Source: Karstenula rhodostoma CBS 690.94 (taxonomy: Eukaryota; Ascomycota; Dothideomycetes; Pleosporales; Didymosphaeriaceae). Taken from it: a stretch of 64,000 bases of DNA. This document shows positions 43,781-53,719 of this stretch, piece by piece. The notes under the pieces were generated by a model. That model saw nothing but the letters and a program-made list of their open reading frames with translations. It ran no database searches and had not been told where the DNA came from. The stretch's first letter is position 1. The number at the start of each line of letters is the position of its first letter. The translations under genes were made by a program, and so were the position numbers. The stretch lies in contig MU001502.1 of the NCBI GenBank assembly GCA_010093485.1, forward strand, positions 82,057-146,056, read 5' to 3'.

Positions 43781-45644
43781 GACTAGCTCTAAACTCTCTG
43801 TTTACCTCACGACGGCATGCGTAAGAATTCTGTGCAGTAGAGCGGGCCGGGTGTTTTGCTGGTGGCTGGGGAATGTGCAGAGATGGAGCGGGGGGGGAGT
43901 GACGAATGAGACCGCACGTGCAGCCGGCGCCAGCGAGTCGTGATTGGCTGTGCCAAGAAAACCCGTATCGCGACATATCCGCGCTAAACGCGTTCATCCA
44001 GTCTACAACTTCACACGCATCTGCGCACTTTTCGCCTTGTCTATTTGTGTTGCGCTCTCGTGTGTCCATCAGTTTTTGAGCAAACATCGTTTCGTCGCGT
44101 GCGCGAAGCGGCCATACAGCGTCGCATCACACGTCCGGAGATGCATTGAGCAAGTCACTATCGGGTCTCCGCTACAGTCTCGGGGCCTCTATATGCCTCT
44201 ATATGGGGAACCTACAGTTGAGATTCACCGACACAGCAGGCACACGGGAAGATGCACCCCAGGGCCACGGGCTTTCGCCGACATTGCCGTTCCGGCTTTC
44301 TTCCACCATGGCCGTGAGCAACCGACTGAACCTCCCACGAAAGAGCTGGCCAACGTTCACACCGTGTTGTGCGTGATGAATACCCAGGAGGTGTGGAATG
44401 ATAGCCGAAGTTTGAGACAGATCCTGCGCGGGTTTGCATTTTATACGCTGGAGCATACGACTCTTGTTCCATGGACGAATACGTTGGTAGGACGATGCAA
44501 TTCTTGCGAGACTCACACAATCACTACCTTCAGTCTTCTCCGATGCGTGAATATCGAACCTCCAGTACTGCTCCAGACTGGAAATGCATTGGGTTCGAAA
44601 TTGCGGTATTCCATCAGCAGGCAGCTTGCACCTTCTACACGCCTACGCTTTAGCAGCCGCTAAGCTTAGATTGTTGATAAGAAGCTTGCGCGATATGATC
44701 CCGTGCTGACCGAAGTCTTTACGAAGGAAGAAGACTATGATCTCCAATAGTGCGCGCGCACTCTATGAGGAAGTCGGTCATGGACTTTCGCGCAACACTC
44801 CTTTAGGCGTGGACGAGTCCAATTACACTACGCAGCATGATACTGTTGAAGCTTGTGTTGGCGACCAAAACTCGATCAAGATGGTTTCTAGGTGTACCTC
44901 TCTCGCCGGCCGGAAGAGGACGAGCTGATACCAACAGTTTGGCAAGGCGTTGGGCATAAGCTAGCTTGGAGGCTAGAAGAGCGTTGGTGTCTATGCTCCA
45001 ACAAGCGGTGCGAATTTTCCCCACCAAGGCGCGGCCTCACGTCAGATAGAGACATTTCGACCGACCAGCGCAATGGCCTAGTCTCTATGCCGCATTGCTT
45101 ACCTCGTTGCATTCGCTCGACCCATGGGATTTACTCGTGCGATATGCCGGAGAAGCCGAGGGTAGAGCTATTTTCCAATAATCTGAACTCGGGTCTTCAA
45201 ATAGTAAATTGCTAACTAGGATAATGCTCCGTCCCGTGCAACCGTGGATAGTTGTTGTCTGCAAGACATCGCACCACTCACTCACTGAGTAAAGGAAGAC
45301 CTTCCCTTTGGGCATCCAGCAGGATTACGTCAGGATTCGCCTCTCCCCAGATGACTACGGAGATCTCATCGGACTCTATGCATTTGGCGAAGGAGCAGCA
45401 AGCCACTGCATCCTTCTCGTATGTATGCCTTGTTGGACAGCCTCTTTCGTCAAAATCAGGCGAAGACGGGTACGCCTGAATCGTCGGTGTGGATCTTCAC
45501 ATAAGTATAAAGGATAGTGAACACATCGTCGACCTCGAAGGCCAGCACGCGATCGAGTCCACCCCAAACCCGCTTCGCCCCCACCGGCTTTCCACCCACG
45601 AACCAATCAATTTCCGCTCCATCAATCTTCAATCTCTCGCAACT
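43781..45644. other. Gene-poor spacer
   Basis: 1.86 kb. A plus-strand open frame at 43944-44663 starts with TTG and has no recognisable composition. Other frames are shorter. A TATAAA box at 45506-45511 serves the next gene. Confidence 0.45.
45506..45511 (+). promoter_or_regulatory. TATA box
   Basis: TATAAA lies 134 bp upstream of the ATG of the small secreted-protein gene at 45645. Confidence 0.4.
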
Positions 45645-45878
45645 ATGCGCTTCTTTGGCTTCATTGCCACTCTCGCGGCCACCGTTGGCCTCGCGACCGC
45701 ATACTGCAACTGCCCCGACTTCGAAGTGGAATGCTGCGCGGAGTCGGGCGCTCCCTACATCGGAAATGGAAACTGCGACGTTACCACAAAGAAGGAATTC
45801 GACCTCTACCAAACATGCTGCTTGGGGAGTGGTAGATTCACCGCTTGCACAGAATTCCCATGGCTGGACGGGAACTAA
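45645..45878 (+). CDS. Small cysteine-rich secreted protein
   Basis: 77 aa with a clear signal peptide (MRFFGFIATLAATVGLATA), leaving a mature protein of about 58 residues. It has eight cysteines in the order C-x-C...CC...C...CC...C. The even number suggests four disulphide bonds. The frame is open further upstream, but the ATG at 45645 places the signal peptide at the N-terminus and follows a TATA box. The double-CC spacing is not that of a hydrophobin, because the hydrophobic loops between cysteines are missing. No homology is recognised. Proteins of this kind are often secreted effectors or antimicrobial peptides; I cannot say which, or whether this one is either. Confidence 0.7.
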   Translation: MRFFGFIATLAATVGLATAYCNCPDFEVECCAESGAPYIGNGNCDVTTKKEFDLYQTCCLGSGRFTACTEFPWLDGN

Positions 45879-46080
45879 ACGAAACGACACGGATACGGCG
45901 TTACGAGATGGAACAAACTGAGCGATAGTAGCAGCATGTTATTCAGTTCTTAATACCTCGGCATCTTTGGTACCCAGCTGCAGTTGCGCCCCTCAATAAC
46001 AAAATCACAAAACTATCAATCAAAATATCGCAGTGCCGTTGACATGGGAACTAACACCACCTGCGCACACTCATTAGCAC

Positions 46081-47369
46081 TCACTTCATTCCATCACCGC
46101 ACAGATCAATCCACTTACCAGGAACATTCGCAGGCGCACTCGTAAAGAAGAACGTCCACCTTCCCCTCTCCCTACACTTGTCCGCCAGCTTCTCCAAATC
46201 GAGCATCTCTCCCAGCGGCATACCCCAAAGCGCGAGAATATACTCATGCACATGCCACGGCTTTTGCGACGGCCACGCCTCGAATGCAGGCGCGTCGCCG
46301 CCCACCACCGCAAAGTAGCTGTCGTGCAGCCAATCGAGGATCTCCTCCTCCTGCGCGACACCCGTCCACCGCTGTCCATCACTGCCCAGCTCATGCGGGC
46401 GTAGCGCCGCGGCGCTGCGCTGCTCAGGTGTCTTACTGTCGTAGGCTTCTTTCCAGCCGCTGCGGATGAGCAAGATGTCGCCGATGTGGATGTCGCCGCC
46501 TTGGGCAGCGGGGCGGATGTCGATGCCCTGCGCCTTGGCGCATGCCGCGAGCTGCGCGTAGGTGATGGCGTGGTGCTCGAAGGGATCGTAGGTTATGCCC
46601 TCGCTGCGGGCGTAGGCGCAGTAGTCGAGGAGGACGGCGCGGCCGGCGATGCCGTGCTCGGCCCAGTGGTGGATGGAGCACTTGTCGTTGGCGGAGGGAC
46701 CAACAATGTCGGAGCCTTTGGCGCCGTTGTAGAAGTTGCCGGTGGCCATGTGGGCGAACTGTGAGGGAGTTAGCTAGGGATACAGTGAGGTTGGGTGAGC
46801 AGGTGTACGTGTCGGAAGCCATCCCATTGTGTGCCCTGCGGTGGTCAGCGATGCAACATACGGCTATGATCGAAAGCATACACTCTGCGTGTTCAGGTGA
46901 TAGATGTCATCGTATGCAAGGTTCTCGACAAGCACTTTGATCTCGTGCTTGAAGGTTTCTCGGCCAAAAGCCGGCTGGTTTGGCACGTTGAGTGGCAAAC
47001 TGTCGTATATCAGTACGCTTTCGATTACGAATTCCTTTTCAAAACAGAACCTTACTTTACAGGAACAATTTCGCCAGTCCGGATCTCCTTCGCAGCAGCA
47101 GCTACGCGCGACGGCGTGAGAAGGTTCAAGCGTCCGATCTACTATTCTTAGCAACAACATGTCGCAGTGGAATCGGCACTGACGTTGTCATCGTTGCCCC
47201 ACACCCACGCAGCATCGTCTGGTGCACCCGGTATCTTTGGCAACTCTCTCCTCGTGGGAAACTTCGTGCTGTTCGGATCCCAAGGGATCGTTGTTGCGGT
47301 CTTATTCATAGTAAGGAAGTCCTTGATCTGCGTAAGGCGCTGGCTTGCTGTGGACTTTTCCTCTGCCAT
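46081..47369 (-). CDS. Cyclase-family (kynurenine formamidase-like) hydrolase
   Basis: Five exons on the minus strand (47369-47184, 47138-47056, 46999-46882, 46835-46809, 46758-46081), one of them only 27 bp, give 363 aa. Splicing restores the strings IGRLNLLTPSRVAAAAKE, VPVNLPLNVPNQPAFGR and NTQSGTQWDGFRHFAHM. These match the Pfam 'cyclase' family (PF04199), which includes kynurenine formamidase and isatin hydrolase. In those enzymes metal binding uses an HxGTHxDxPxH motif. Here the corresponding part reads GTQWDGFRH, as in a fungal subgroup, so the metal site may differ. The C-terminal half contains HHWAEHGIAGRAVLLDY and DILLIRSGWKEAY. It is probably cytosolic with unknown substrate. All exon joins keep frame. 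Confidence 0.85.
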
Positions 47370-47995
47370 TATGTCTCACTCTGGCTAAACAACGACGATT
47401 GGGATGAATATGGTATTGAAGTGTATATGTGTTGGGACAGGGAAGCTGTTGTATCGCTTATACGAAGCGCCTGGCTACCCCGCAGTTTGATGATGTGAAA
47501 CCAGAACTCACCCCGCTTCGAGTTTGCCATTTGGAGATTCGGTCAAGACACGGGCGCATCTTGCCATGGTAAATGACTGAGATGCTGCCTCGTTCTACAT
47601 CTAAGCAGTTCTGGTCCCTGTGAACGAATTGATGTAGTCCCTTCTTGCAAAGTGAACATAGATCCACGAGTCTGTGCAGTCTTACACAAAGCAACAGTGT
47701 ATGCGCGACTCATAGGATGAAATGGTGGACCGAGGCTCATGTCGCTGTATGATGATGTCATGTACCACTACGCTCAACAATCCTCAAGCAACTCTACAAC
47801 CGCAAAGTACATTGAGTTATGCAGCTTACACAGACCTGAGCATTCATCGCAAGGTATCTGAGCTCGATCCAGCCGTCGCTGAAACCTCAATATGGTGAGC
47901 GAAAACGGACTAGCGTGAACGTCATCGATTCATTGGCGCGATGTCTATATGTTCATCGCCCTTCCTTACACCATGTCTTTATACTGGACGAGAGC
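47370..47995. promoter_or_regulatory. Divergent promoter region (cyclase / DHH phosphoesterase)
   Basis: 626 bp between two divergently transcribed genes. Only short open frames are present, and no specific motif was identified. Confidence 0.35.
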
Positions 47996-49450
47996 ATGTA
48001 CCTTGTCTTGCGGGTGCTTCCAAGAATTACACGTGCCCTAAAGCGCAGCGTCTTTCCAACGACAACCTCACCTTTGCTCCTCTCCACACCGCGCACCTTT
48101 CACACCACATTCACAATGGCCAGCCCTGCGAAGCGCAAGGCAGAGACGCAAGCTTCCCCGACGAAGGAAAAGAAACCGAAAGTGCAGATCCCAGAGTATC
48201 ATCTCACGCCGTCGAGACGAGATGACGATGGGGAGATTGTTTGGCCAGCACCAGAAGCGCAGATAGAGCGTGCTAGGGAGATCATCAAAGAGTGTGCGAG
48301 CGCTCAGAAGCCTACTCTTATTCTTCCAGACAAGGACGCGGATGGTCTCTCCTCCGGGGCCATTCTACACCATACACTCACATCTCTTGGTCTTCCATCG
48401 GATCTGATATCGGTATACTTCCCACCCAAAGGAAGCAACGTCCATGACGAAAGCACCCGCAGTACAATCACTGAGTTGTCGCCGGCTTATATCTTCGTTC
48501 TAGATCAAGGAAGCCGAAAGACTGGTCCTCTTTACGATGAGCCACACACATGTCTTATAGTCGATCATCACTTCGCCGACGAGGGTGGCTTTCCTGAAGG
48601 CGCAGAGTTTGTGACAGCTCACGATTGTCCGCCCGTCGCAACGAGCGCTCTTCTCACCTACACCATATGCCTACCATTGCACTCAGACTTGGAAAATAAA
48701 GTCTCATGGCTTGCGGCCCTGGGAACACACGGCGACCTTGGCAATACGTTGAAGTGGCAACCACCTTTCCCAGATATGACCGCGACATTCAAGAAGTATC
48801 CGAAGAAGTCGATCAACGATGCAGTTGGCCTCGTCAACGCGCCAAGACGATCGGCTGCATATAACGTCGATGCGGCATGGGACGCTGTCATCTCGGTGGA
48901 CGGTCCACAGCCCCTACTGGGTAACGACAAGCTACGCGATGCACAATTCGAAGTCAAGCAGGAAACGGAACGGTGGTCGCATGTGCCGCCCAAGTTCTCT
49001 CGCGACGCCACCATCGCTGTGCTCACCATCAAATCGGCTGCCCAGGTACATCCCGTCGTTGCCACACGTTGGGCCGGCTTCCTGAAGTCGGAGAAGCTCG
49101 AGATCATAATGTGTGCGAACGAAGGCTATCTCCCGAGCAAGGTCAACTTCTCGTGCAGGGTTGCGAAGCACGCGCGAGCCCGAAAAGGCGACGACAAAGT
49201 CAACATTATCCAGACGCTGGAGAGCATTGTAGCAGACGATCCAGACCTTCGAGCGCGGCTTGGCGAAAGCTTCGCTAGGGGCCACAAGGAGGCTTCAGGC
49301 GGTATCATCAACGTCCAGGAATGGGAAGAGTTCAAGAAGCTAATGGGAGTCGGTGAGAATTCGCGGAAGAAAGCGGAGGGAAAGACACCAGAAAACAAGA
49401 AACCGGCGCAAAAAAACACTTTGCAGAATTATTTCATCAAAGCGTCATAG
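47996..49450 (+). CDS. DHH-family phosphoesterase (RecJ-like), possible dual-targeted isoforms
   Basis: A single exon. From the ATG at 47996 it encodes 484 aa. From the ATG at 48116 (MASPAKRKAE) it encodes 444 aa. The 40 residues between are Arg/Ser/Thr/Leu-rich and lack acidic residues, ending TPRTFHTTFT, as in a mitochondrial presequence. The shorter form starts with a basic, nuclear-signal-like segment. The DHH motifs are all present: PDKDADGLSSG, FVLDQG, LIVDHHF and GTHGDLGN. A DHHA1-like C-terminal part includes PSKVNFSCRVA, FARGHKEASGG. The protein ends KNTLQNYFIKAS, resembling a PCNA-interacting (PIP) box. The family hydrolyses phosphodiesters, as single-strand exonucleases or nucleotide phosphatases. 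DNA repair or mitochondrial DNA maintenance is inference. Confidence 0.87.
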   Translation: MYLVLRVLPRITRALKRSVFPTTTSPLLLSTPRTFHTTFTMASPAKRKAETQASPTKEKKPKVQIPEYHLTPSRRDDDGEIVWPAPEAQIERAREIIKECASAQKPTLILPDKDADGLSSGAILHHTLTSLGLPSDLISVYFPPKGSNVHDESTRSTITELSPAYIFVLDQGSRKTGPLYDEPHTCLIVDHHFADEGGFPEGAEFVTAHDCPPVATSALLTYTICLPLHSDLENKVSWLAALGTHGDLGNTLKWQPPFPDMTATFKKYPKKSINDAVGLVNAPRRSAAYNVDAAWDAVISVDGPQPLLGNDKLRDAQFEVKQETERWSHVPPKFSRDATIAVLTIKSAAQVHPVVATRWAGFLKSEKLEIIMCANEGYLPSKVNFSCRVAKHARARKGDDKVNIIQTLESIVADDPDLRARLGESFARGHKEASGGIINVQEWEEFKKLMGVGENSRKKAEGKTPENKKPAQKNTLQNYFIKAS

Positions 49451-49835
49451 CCTGGAGTGTGCTTGGGGTTGCGGTGTGGGGAAGTGATGCGTTCTCGTTG
49501 GTTTTGTTGGGGTTTCATAAAATTTCTGGTGTGAGCTCGGGTAGACTCGCGTGGCAACGTCGGGGAATCTCGCGTGACGGCATGACTATGACACGACGTT
49601 TCAGAGGCAGCAACACCGTGAATTATAAATGCCACCATATGAATCTGGTTCATCGGCCTTTTAGGGTAGCCTTCCTTTCGAAACAATTTTGGATTTTCGC
49701 AGAATCAGCATTTAATCAGAAATCTTGCACTCCTGCGACGCACACGAAAGATCTACGAAAACACGACTTTTACGACATTTGATTCCCCGAGACAACTCTT
49801 AAGATCATCTCCCTTACATCTTGACGACCGCCAAC
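49451..49835. other. Short intergenic region
   Basis: 385 bp holding the 3' flank of the DHH gene and the promoter of the next gene. An open frame here (49459-49782) has no recognisable content. Confidence 0.4.
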
Positions 49836-50255
49836 ATGATCCAATCCGCGTATGAGTACTCCGAATCCCTCGGCAACAAGAAAACCCAATTCCCCCAAGA
49901 CACCACCATCCACCACATCCTCGACAACTCCAAGCAAAGAGAAACATTCCAATTCGACCTAAGGGAGCTCGCAGGCCGCGTCACAAAGCCCACAATCCCC
50001 GAAAAAGAGCTCTTCTACCAAGTCTGCTACGAGACTATTTATGGGCAGATGTTCGGGGGGCCCAACGGAGAGGGCAAGGACTGGCTGCCGTATGGAGACT
50101 TCACTGCGAGACTGAGCGATAAGGAGACGCAAGAAGCATATAAAGGAGCGCTGGAACAGGCGTTGGCGATTGTGCAGAAAGAGCAGGCGGAGTTTGGGGA
50201 GGCGAGAGAGGCGTTTTATCGGTTGGGTATGTTTTGGTATCTGCGAGGTGCTTAA
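49836..50255 (+). CDS. Uncharacterised 139-aa protein
   Basis: A single exon from the ATG at 49836 (MIQSAYEYSESLG). The protein is polar and apparently helical in its second half (KETQEAYKGALEQALAIVQKEQAEFGEAREAFYRLG). A central YQVCYETIYGQMFGG segment is rich in aromatic residues. No signal peptide or membrane segment is seen. I do not recognise the family. It is the convergent neighbour of the LPMO gene, with about 240 bp between their stop codons. Confidence 0.6.
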   Translation: MIQSAYEYSESLGNKKTQFPQDTTIHHILDNSKQRETFQFDLRELAGRVTKPTIPEKELFYQVCYETIYGQMFGGPNGEGKDWLPYGDFTARLSDKETQEAYKGALEQALAIVQKEQAEFGEAREAFYRLGMFWYLRGA

Positions 50256-50498
50256 GCGTGCAAAAGCGTGTTGGGCGCATTGGGTCGGCGTTCTGGAATC
50301 TCCAAAGCATGGGTCATGTCTTGTCGAGCGCGCATTATGAGTAGGAGATGGAGCGTTTCTTTGAAATGCAATTGATTGTTTGTCAGATCTTTTCTCCGGC
50401 AATGCAGTGAGCGAATCTTGACAATGCTAATGAATACAACAGTGAAGAACGACGAAGAGGTCCACCACCCGCTCGCAATCCAGTCTTGCGCGCAATCT

Positions 50499-51299
50499 CT
50501 AACCAGTCCACACAGCCGGGCCAACGCTAGTGTACTTGAAGGACGAGTCGTAGATGGCCTTGCTAAACAAAGCATCGCTATCCTACATTAGCATAGGGCC
50601 ACTTTCTCGACATCATTATATGAACTAACCTCAACTTGTAGGCGCCAGGGAAGCTGACACCAGACGGGTTCGCGCTACCACCGCCAGTGACCTTGACCTG
50701 GAAGCACGACACGTACGGCTGCGGGTTTCCTGCGCCAGCGTGCAGCGCGATAGCCTCAGCACGGACGAGGTAGTCGCCAGCAGCAAGGCTCTTGGGAACG
50801 GTGAACGCCCGCTTTCCGCAGTTCGCGTTGAGGATCTCAGTGCCCCAGGACGCGGTAGTGCCGGTGTAGCCGTCCTCGGCAACCTTGAAGAAAGAACCCG
50901 ACTGCGCGGTCTTTGCATCGGAGACCTTAGCCATGTAAACGTAGACCGGGCCGTAGTGGTTGCCGCCGATGGCGGGTTGAGAGCACTTGCGGTCACCAGG
51001 CTGAGCGTGCATCTCGACGGTGAGGGCATCACCGGCTGCATCGTAGCCCGTTAGTCACATCATCTGGAAGATCAAGTCAAAATCAGAAACATACCAGCAA
51101 CCTCGCAAACACCCGTCTGCGTGGCAGGTCCACGGCCGCAGAACATATCCTTCGAGGTGAGGGAGTCGATCGGGTTGTTGTCCTTGACGGTACGCGCGCA
51201 GCTGGTCGCCTTGTCCGCAGAGCCGACCCACAAGTCCTGCCATGTTGAGTGCGCAGAGACAACAGTCGCCGCAGCGAGAAGGACGATAGCAGACTTCAT
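50499..51299 (-). CDS. AA9 lytic polysaccharide monooxygenase
   Basis: Three exons on the minus strand (51299-51095, 51035-50630, 50577-50499) give 229 aa. A 16-residue signal peptide (MKSAIVLLAAATVVSA) is cleaved to expose His17, the N-terminal copper ligand. The second ligand is His95 in GGNHYGPVYVYM. Secondary-sphere His167 (ALH) and Gln174 and the axial Tyr176 (PQPYVSC) are in their expected places. The last exon, 79 bp, restores the conserved ending TSVGPAVWTG. These copper enzymes cleave cellulose or other beta-1,4-glucans oxidatively using H2O2 or O2. There is no linker or cellulose-binding module, so this is a single-domain enzyme. Splicing was chosen to keep frame and to match the family ending. 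Confidence 0.93.
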
Positions 51300-52909
51300 C
51301 TTGAACTGGATTCGAACCGTAAAGCGAAGAGTAAAAGCGAAGGTATATCGACCGAAGAGCTGAACACAAGTGCCACGACGAACTCCCAGTCTCCAAACAA
51401 CACAGTCAATTTATACACCCCAAGACCTCTTGTCGTAGATTACGCTCGCTGTCTTAGCTGCTCGACCCCAACCGGCCCGGCTTGCCTGCGATCGTCATAC
51501 CGCATCACCTAAATTGGGGCCTTGATATAACGTTCCCACCCCACACGTCTTCATCTATCCAGACCGGGAGCACTATCCGCCAAGTGTGCCATCTCGACGG
51601 CGGTTGGCGATACCGTGACGCCTCAATCTATACAGCACTCAATTGCGGCTCGGCGCCTGCTCATTTGCCGAATCAGCCGCCCATTCGGTCGCGACGCACC
51701 CCAGGAAATATGCCGCAGGCGTTAAGAGCACGCACCCCAGATTTCCGCACGGGTATTCTGGATCGAGCGCGGAGGCGTCACGAGGGCGTGTTGCAGATGC
51801 AGTGCTGCCCTCGTATAGAGAGCGGGTGAAGGGTGGGCTGCGCGCGGCGCCTTCGGTAATCGAAGACTTTTAGACCTTTGGTGAGATCATGCGCTGGAAG
51901 ATCCTGGAAGAAGCAACCTTGTCGGCTCGCGCGGGATCGAGGGAGTATTGCATCGTGATATTCGTGGCCTGTTCGCTGGTAGTATGGGACGAGCTGTAGC
52001 CGATTCTTTACTCCTTCCCGGCTTCCTAAGTCAATTTCGATGCGATCGGGTGCGATGCTAGTTCACACTTATCTATACTGTCTCATAGGTCAACTTTTCA
52101 CAGCAGGTAATCGGTTGGTCGTTGCTCACGAATTATACATTCGCTGCTGAACCTTGTACCTTCGTCGAGGGCATTCATGGAGACACTCACGTCTGATAGA
52201 GCGTAAGCCTCTACAGGTCTAGGTCGTACAGGAGAGGAGCCGTTTCACATTCACGATTGGCCTGTGCTGACTCGCCGACAACATACAACAACAGGAACGC
52301 GTCGTCCTCCACTTCATCACCGACTTGGTGACTCTTCATCCATTCTGTCTACGCAATTTAGCATTTGTCTCTGTGAGCGAAGTACGATATCTGACGCAGA
52401 AAAGGAAACTCTCTTCGTTAAAGCGATATAATAAGACAGGCTATACGCTATCTTGAACTGCAGGATCGGTATCCTTGCGCGGTCGTCGTTAGAAGGCTTT
52501 ATTCCAGTGCATTTCGTCGCAAGGGAGGCAACAGCGAGGATGCTCCTAGAGCTGCTCCGTTACGCCGACACAAACCTCGCCGGTGTTAAGTGATAAAACA
52601 ACCCGCCTTTCGTATACAAAAATGATTAGAATGCAAGAGAGGATGGTCTAAATACTTCGTTTAACGCTTCCCTGAGTGGAGTATATTCAAACAGTCAAAT
52701 GCCCCACATCTTCTTTACAGCTTCCACGATGCTCGCACAGCGCACCTTTAAAAAAGACTGGGACATCATATGCACGGAAATACTTTTCAATGTAAAGCGT
52801 AAGAGTGCAGATTTTTAGCGTTTCGTACCAGACAACATCAGGTTAAATCACAGCCGAGTGGGGATTTGCAGCGCTACGGGCAGTTAATGGCTCGTACTCG
52901 TTAGAGAAG
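51300..52909. other. Gene-poor region
   Basis: 1.6 kb with no protein gene; the first 120 bp is the LPMO promoter. Stop codons are dense in all frames after 51870. No complete repeat element was recognised. Confidence 0.45.
51410..51415 (-). promoter_or_regulatory. TATA box of the LPMO gene
   Basis: On the minus strand TATAAA lies about 110 bp upstream of the ATG at 51299. Confidence 0.4.
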
Positions 52910-52921
52910 AAAAAATTAAAA
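52910..52921 (-). terminator. RNA polymerase III terminator of the 5S rRNA gene
   Basis: Reading the minus strand, the 5S gene runs directly into TTTT-AA-TTTTTT, a strong Pol III stop signal. Confidence 0.75.
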
Positions 52922-53040
52922 ACATACAACAGCGGGGATTCGCTGCTGGTCACCCACGCAACTACTGATCCGCCGGTACACTGCTTATATATGGCTGAGC
53001 GGACGGGAAGCCTAGTTTTCAGTGTCCTATGGTCGTATGT
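52922..53040 (-). rRNA. 5S ribosomal RNA (dispersed single copy)
   Basis: 119 nt on the minus strand. Terminal helix I pairs ACATACGAC (5') with GTTGTATGT (3'), with two G-U or equivalent pairs. Loop A/helix III elements (CTTCCCGTCCGCTCAGCC) and the universally conserved AGTAGTTG, GGGTGACC and GCGAATCCC segments are present. Helix II is formed by ACACTG with CAGTGT. Relative to the Neurospora 5S sequence as I recall it, both strands of this helix differ in a compensating way, which is the mark of a functional gene rather than a relic. Internal control elements are intact and a T-run terminator follows. Dispersed single 5S genes, outside the rDNA repeat, are usual in filamentous ascomycetes. 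Confidence 0.9.
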
Positions 53041-53719
53041 GAAAGATGATGTTATTTCTTTTGTATATATCGCAGCAGCAATTGGGTGAGTAATCCAGCA
53101 ACACTAGAGAAGCACTCAATAGATCTGTCCCTTGCGAACACTGCTCTCTATATTGTAGATAATCATATAAGGCGGGTGGATCTATAAAGCAAAGGGGACA
53201 AAAAGGCGTGTTGTGCTTTGCCAATGCACGAACAAAGGGGGACTAAAAAAGCGACTAAGGCGCGAGTGCTCTCTATGTAGTTAATTATCCGGAGCTATTG
53301 TTAGGGATTGGGGCATAGGAGTATCTTGAGCAACACAAATCCCCCTAATTAGTACAATACGTAACAACGTTACAAGCCGAAGTTATAGTCTCCAGAGATT
53401 CATAATATCAGTCCAATGGACATACACTCTACCAAAAGTTCACAGAGCATGGTACGTCAATGGCACTCTCCTTGTAAAAGAACACGAAGAGGCTGCATGA
53501 CCCCAAACACGTTACGCATCCGTACTTCCTGGGAGTATGTACTGCTCTGTTACGCTTTACAACAGCCTGCTGGTCAAGTACGTGGTGCGAATACCTCGCT
53601 ATCTACGTACCAAGCCTCAACACCCCAATGACCTACAAGTGCGCGTAGGATGAGCCCTTACGCTTATCCGAAGAGGTGGTAGCCCCTGACAGTGAGATAA
53701 AACCCCAAATACTTTTTTT
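53041..53719. other. Gene-poor region
   Basis: 680 bp between the 5S gene and the Hsp70-like relic. If the relic once had its N-terminal half, it is no longer recognisable here. Confidence 0.4.

Noticed and set aside
43944..44663. A 239-codon plus-strand open frame
   Set aside because: It begins with TTG, has no ATG at its start, and shows no recognisable sequence.
51300..51325. GGTTCGAATCC-like sequence (minus strand) upstream of the LPMO gene
   Set aside because: Matches a B box but the neighbouring bases do not form a T stem, and it lies in the leader of a protein gene.
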